Positions 4,641 to 6,611 of a DNA stretch of 6,611 nucleotides are shown here, piece after piece (position 1 is the stretch's first letter; each line of letters begins with the position of its first letter). The DNA comes from Candidatus Rifleibacteriota bacterium (GTDB taxonomy: Bacteria; Riflebacteria; Ozemobacteria; Ozemobacterales; Ozemobacteraceae). Location: assembly GCA_017526725.1 (NCBI GenBank), contig JAFXRA010000049.1:1-6611 (forward strand). The letters are read 5' to 3'. The notes under the pieces were generated by a model. The model ran no database searches. It was given only the letters and a program-made list of their open reading frames with translations, and was not told the DNA's origin. Position numbers and translations under genes: made by a program.

Positions 4641-6611
4641 CACATCGAGGTCGGGGGATTCATCTAAAAACTCTTCAACTGATTCTGTGGTTATTTCTTT
4701 CATTACCTCTTCTTTGATTGGACAATAACTCAAATGGTCGCAGACTTTACAGTATTTATTTTTCTTTGGTGGAAAGATTTCTTCGTGAATCATCTCATAA
4801 GCAGTTCTGTCTATGCTTTCTAAAACATCCGGAATATCATTTTTTAATCTTTTTGTTTCGATAGTTGTATCGTGATTCAGCATTAATAATGCGAGTTTAC
4901 TTATATCATACCCCATAGATTCTGTCGCAGCCCAATAGTAAATACTAAGCTGCTTATCTCTATCGACTTCTTCCTGAGTTCGCATATTCTGTTCTGTTTT
5001 ATAATCAAGAATTGCAAAGGTTCCATCTGCCAATTTATCTATTCTGTCTATAGAACCAGTCATTACCGCATTCTTACCGCATGGAATCTCAAAATATCTT
5101 TCAACTGCTTCTGCAGGTTTAAATTCATTATCTTTTATATATCTGTTGTAATAAAGTGTTAACTGCCTAATTCCATCATATCGAAATTTATTTTCAAGTT
5201 CTTCTGTCGAAAAACTGTCTCTATAACCAAGCCTTACTTTGTCATATATTGCTATAAGTTCTTCAAGAGTAGGCTTCTTTATAATTTCATTATCTGGAGA
5301 ATAAACTATTTCAAATGTTTCATGTATAGCTTTCCCAAAATCAAAGAAGGGTTTTGGCTGAGGTGCTATTTTATCTATATAAAGTTTCTTATAAGCATAA
5401 GGACAGTTCAAATACTGATTCATCTTTGAATAGCTTAATCTTATTCTCTTTTTGAACTGTTCTGGAGTTTCATTTGCCAATTCTATTGGTTTTATTTTCC
5501 ACTCAGGGCAGGGACCATAATAGTCACACCAGGAGCATAATGAACCTCTCACCCCAGCGAAAGCCTTTTCCTTTAAAAAAACAGAAATATAATCTTTTAA
5601 TCTGGCAATAGCTATATCTGATGGAACAAAATCTATTGTTTGACCAGCTAGCAAGAAAACAAATCTTATAGAATCAACTTCTTCCGGGTATAAAAGGTTT
5701 GCGGTATACCAGATTAATGCATTTGAAATATCATTTTTTAGGGAATTAACATTCGGGGCTTGCTTGCTTGTTTTATAGGAAACAAGTTGTAGTTTGCCAC
5801 TTTCTAGAACGTCAATACGGTCTACGTTAGCAGATAAATTTATACTCTCTAAACTGTATTTAAGTTCTTCTTTATAAGATTTTGTATTTGGAAATCCATT
5901 TTTATTTATTAATTCGTTGATGTATTCAAAAGACTTTTTGCAATCGTTTAAAAGAGAATTAGTCGTTTCTTCATCAAGCTCTTTATGATTGTTTAAGGCT
6001 TTCTGAGCATGTTCTATAAGCTTTTTAGTCGAATATTGCTTGCCGCCCTTGTAAAGATTTGTCATCATTGAATTCATGTAATTATAAAACAATAGGGCGG
6101 TTTTGGGAGATTCGTTATTAGTTGCCTGTCTTTCTATATATTTAAAAGAGTATTTCTTCGGGCAGTCTATAAAAGATTTAAGTTTTGCTGGTGATAGAGT
6201 ATTCTTTTGCCCATTAGGACAATTGTTTTTATAATCGCACCAGTTACAGGCATTAGAAGGTTTTGCTTCAAATTTGCCCTGCATTACATAATTAGAAATA
6301 GTTCTAAATTGTTTCAGGGCTTCCTGTAGTTTAAAATCATTACGGTTTACATACAAAGTTTCGTTATCTTTTAAATAAATATATGTTAACCTTTTGACCG
6401 AATTCGGATACATAGAATCACAGGCTAAAAAAAGCAACTGAACAGATAGTGATTCTTCTAACTCAGAAACTCCGTTTGCTGGCATTTTACCTGTTTTATA
6501 ATCTATTATTTCAAGGGTTCCATCTTCGTTTTTATCAATTCGGTCTATCTTGCCACCATATTCAATTCCAGCAATCTCAGTCTTGAAAAAGTTATCTACA
6601 TCAATATGCCT
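4638..6611 (-). CDS. RecB/AddB/Cas4-like protein with three PD-(D/E)XK modules, 5' end missing
   Basis: The frame is open to the window edge, giving 657 visible residues (numbered here from the edge). Three RecB/Cas4-type nuclease modules follow each other. Module 1 (1-135, N-terminus cut off) has GGKIDRID (D23), IIDYKTGK (D37, K39) and cysteines 122, 125, 131. Module 2 (about 139-372) has C150, DRID (D264), SYKT (S278 replaces Asp), N180 at the His position, and C359, C362, C368. Module 3 (about 392-635) has C403, GKAIH (H430), GSIDRID (D522), LDYKT (D536, K538), QxxxY (Q554, Y558), and C621, C624, C630. The spaced cysteines match the iron-sulfur staple of AddB and Cas4. The tail is acidic. 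The likely role is DNA end processing or repair; an upstream helicase part outside the window is possible but unseen. The Met at 6485 is internal, not a start. Confidence 0.88.
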   Translation of the reverse strand, partial: RHIDVDNFFKTEIAGIEYGGKIDRIDKNEDGTLEIIDYKTGKMPANGVSELEESLSVQLLFLACDSMYPNSVKRLTYIYLKDNETLYVNRNDFKLQEALKQFRTISNYVMQGKFEAKPSNACNWCDYKNNCPNGQKNTLSPAKLKSFIDCPKKYSFKYIERQATNNESPKTALLFYNYMNSMMTNLYKGGKQYSTKKLIEHAQKALNNHKELDEETTNSLLNDCKKSFEYINELINKNGFPNTKSYKEELKYSLESINLSANVDRIDVLESGKLQLVSYKTSKQAPNVNSLKNDISNALIWYTANLLYPEEVDSIRFVFLLAGQTIDFVPSDIAIARLKDYISVFLKEKAFAGVRGSLCSWCDYYGPCPEWKIKPIELANETPEQFKKRIRLSYSKMNQYLNCPYAYKKLYIDKIAPQPKPFFDFGKAIHETFEIVYSPDNEIIKKPTLEELIAIYDKVRLGYRDSFSTEELENKFRYDGIRQLTLYYNRYIKDNEFKPAEAVERYFEIPCGKNAVMTGSIDRIDKLADGTFAILDYKTEQNMRTQEEVDRDKQLSIYYWAATESMGYDISKLALLMLNHDTTIETKRLKNDIPDVLESIDRTAYEMIHEEIFPPKKNKYCKVCDHLSYCPIKEEVMKEITTESVEEFLDESPDLDV

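Overview
The window is about 6.6 kb of AT-rich bacterial DNA. It has three protein genes that do not form an operon, separated by unusually long intergenic stretches packed with repeats (positions 1-315, 2416-3191 and 4350-4637). The genes are ordinary low-GC bacterial coding sequence. The phylum cannot be fixed from the sequence. Heptanucleotide tandem repeats recall the short tandem repeats known from cyanobacteria, but this is only a lead.

Layout: 1-315 is a noncoding hairpin-rich mosaic downstream of the first gene. 316-2415 (minus) is a complete M3-family zinc oligopeptidase (PrlC/oligopeptidase A type). 2416-3191 holds the peptidase promoter, a perfect 21-bp-arm palindrome resembling two fused IS3-family ends set between heptamer tracts, two head-to-head copies of a modular intergenic repeat, and a promoter/operator region. 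3192-4349 (plus) is an AAA_14/DUF4143 ATPase. 4350-4637 lies between convergent genes and holds another modular repeat, an 18-bp tandem duplication and about 100 bp of heptamer repeats. 4638 to the right edge (minus) is the C-terminal part of a large RecB/AddB/Cas4-like nuclease whose 5' end lies outside the window.

The most notable protein is the nuclease. The visible 657 residues contain three successive PD-(D/E)XK modules, each ending in the same C-x2-C-D-x4-C-P cluster. The middle module has lost catalytic residues but keeps all four iron-sulfur-type cysteines. The Met at 6485 is internal: the frame stays open to position 6611, and those extra 42 codons carry a nuclease active-site motif.

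The most notable DNA feature is the modular repeat family (1-79, 2807-2885, 2894-3036, 4357-4442). Its internal stem changes sequence from copy to copy while keeping its pairing. Two copies flank the peptidase gene in inverted orientation and two flank the ATPase gene in direct orientation. A 39-bp palindrome overlaps the -35 box of the predicted ATPase promoter, which suggests an operator. The genes do not obviously work in one pathway: one is peptide turnover, one is an ATPase of uncertain role, and one is probably DNA repair or DNA processing.
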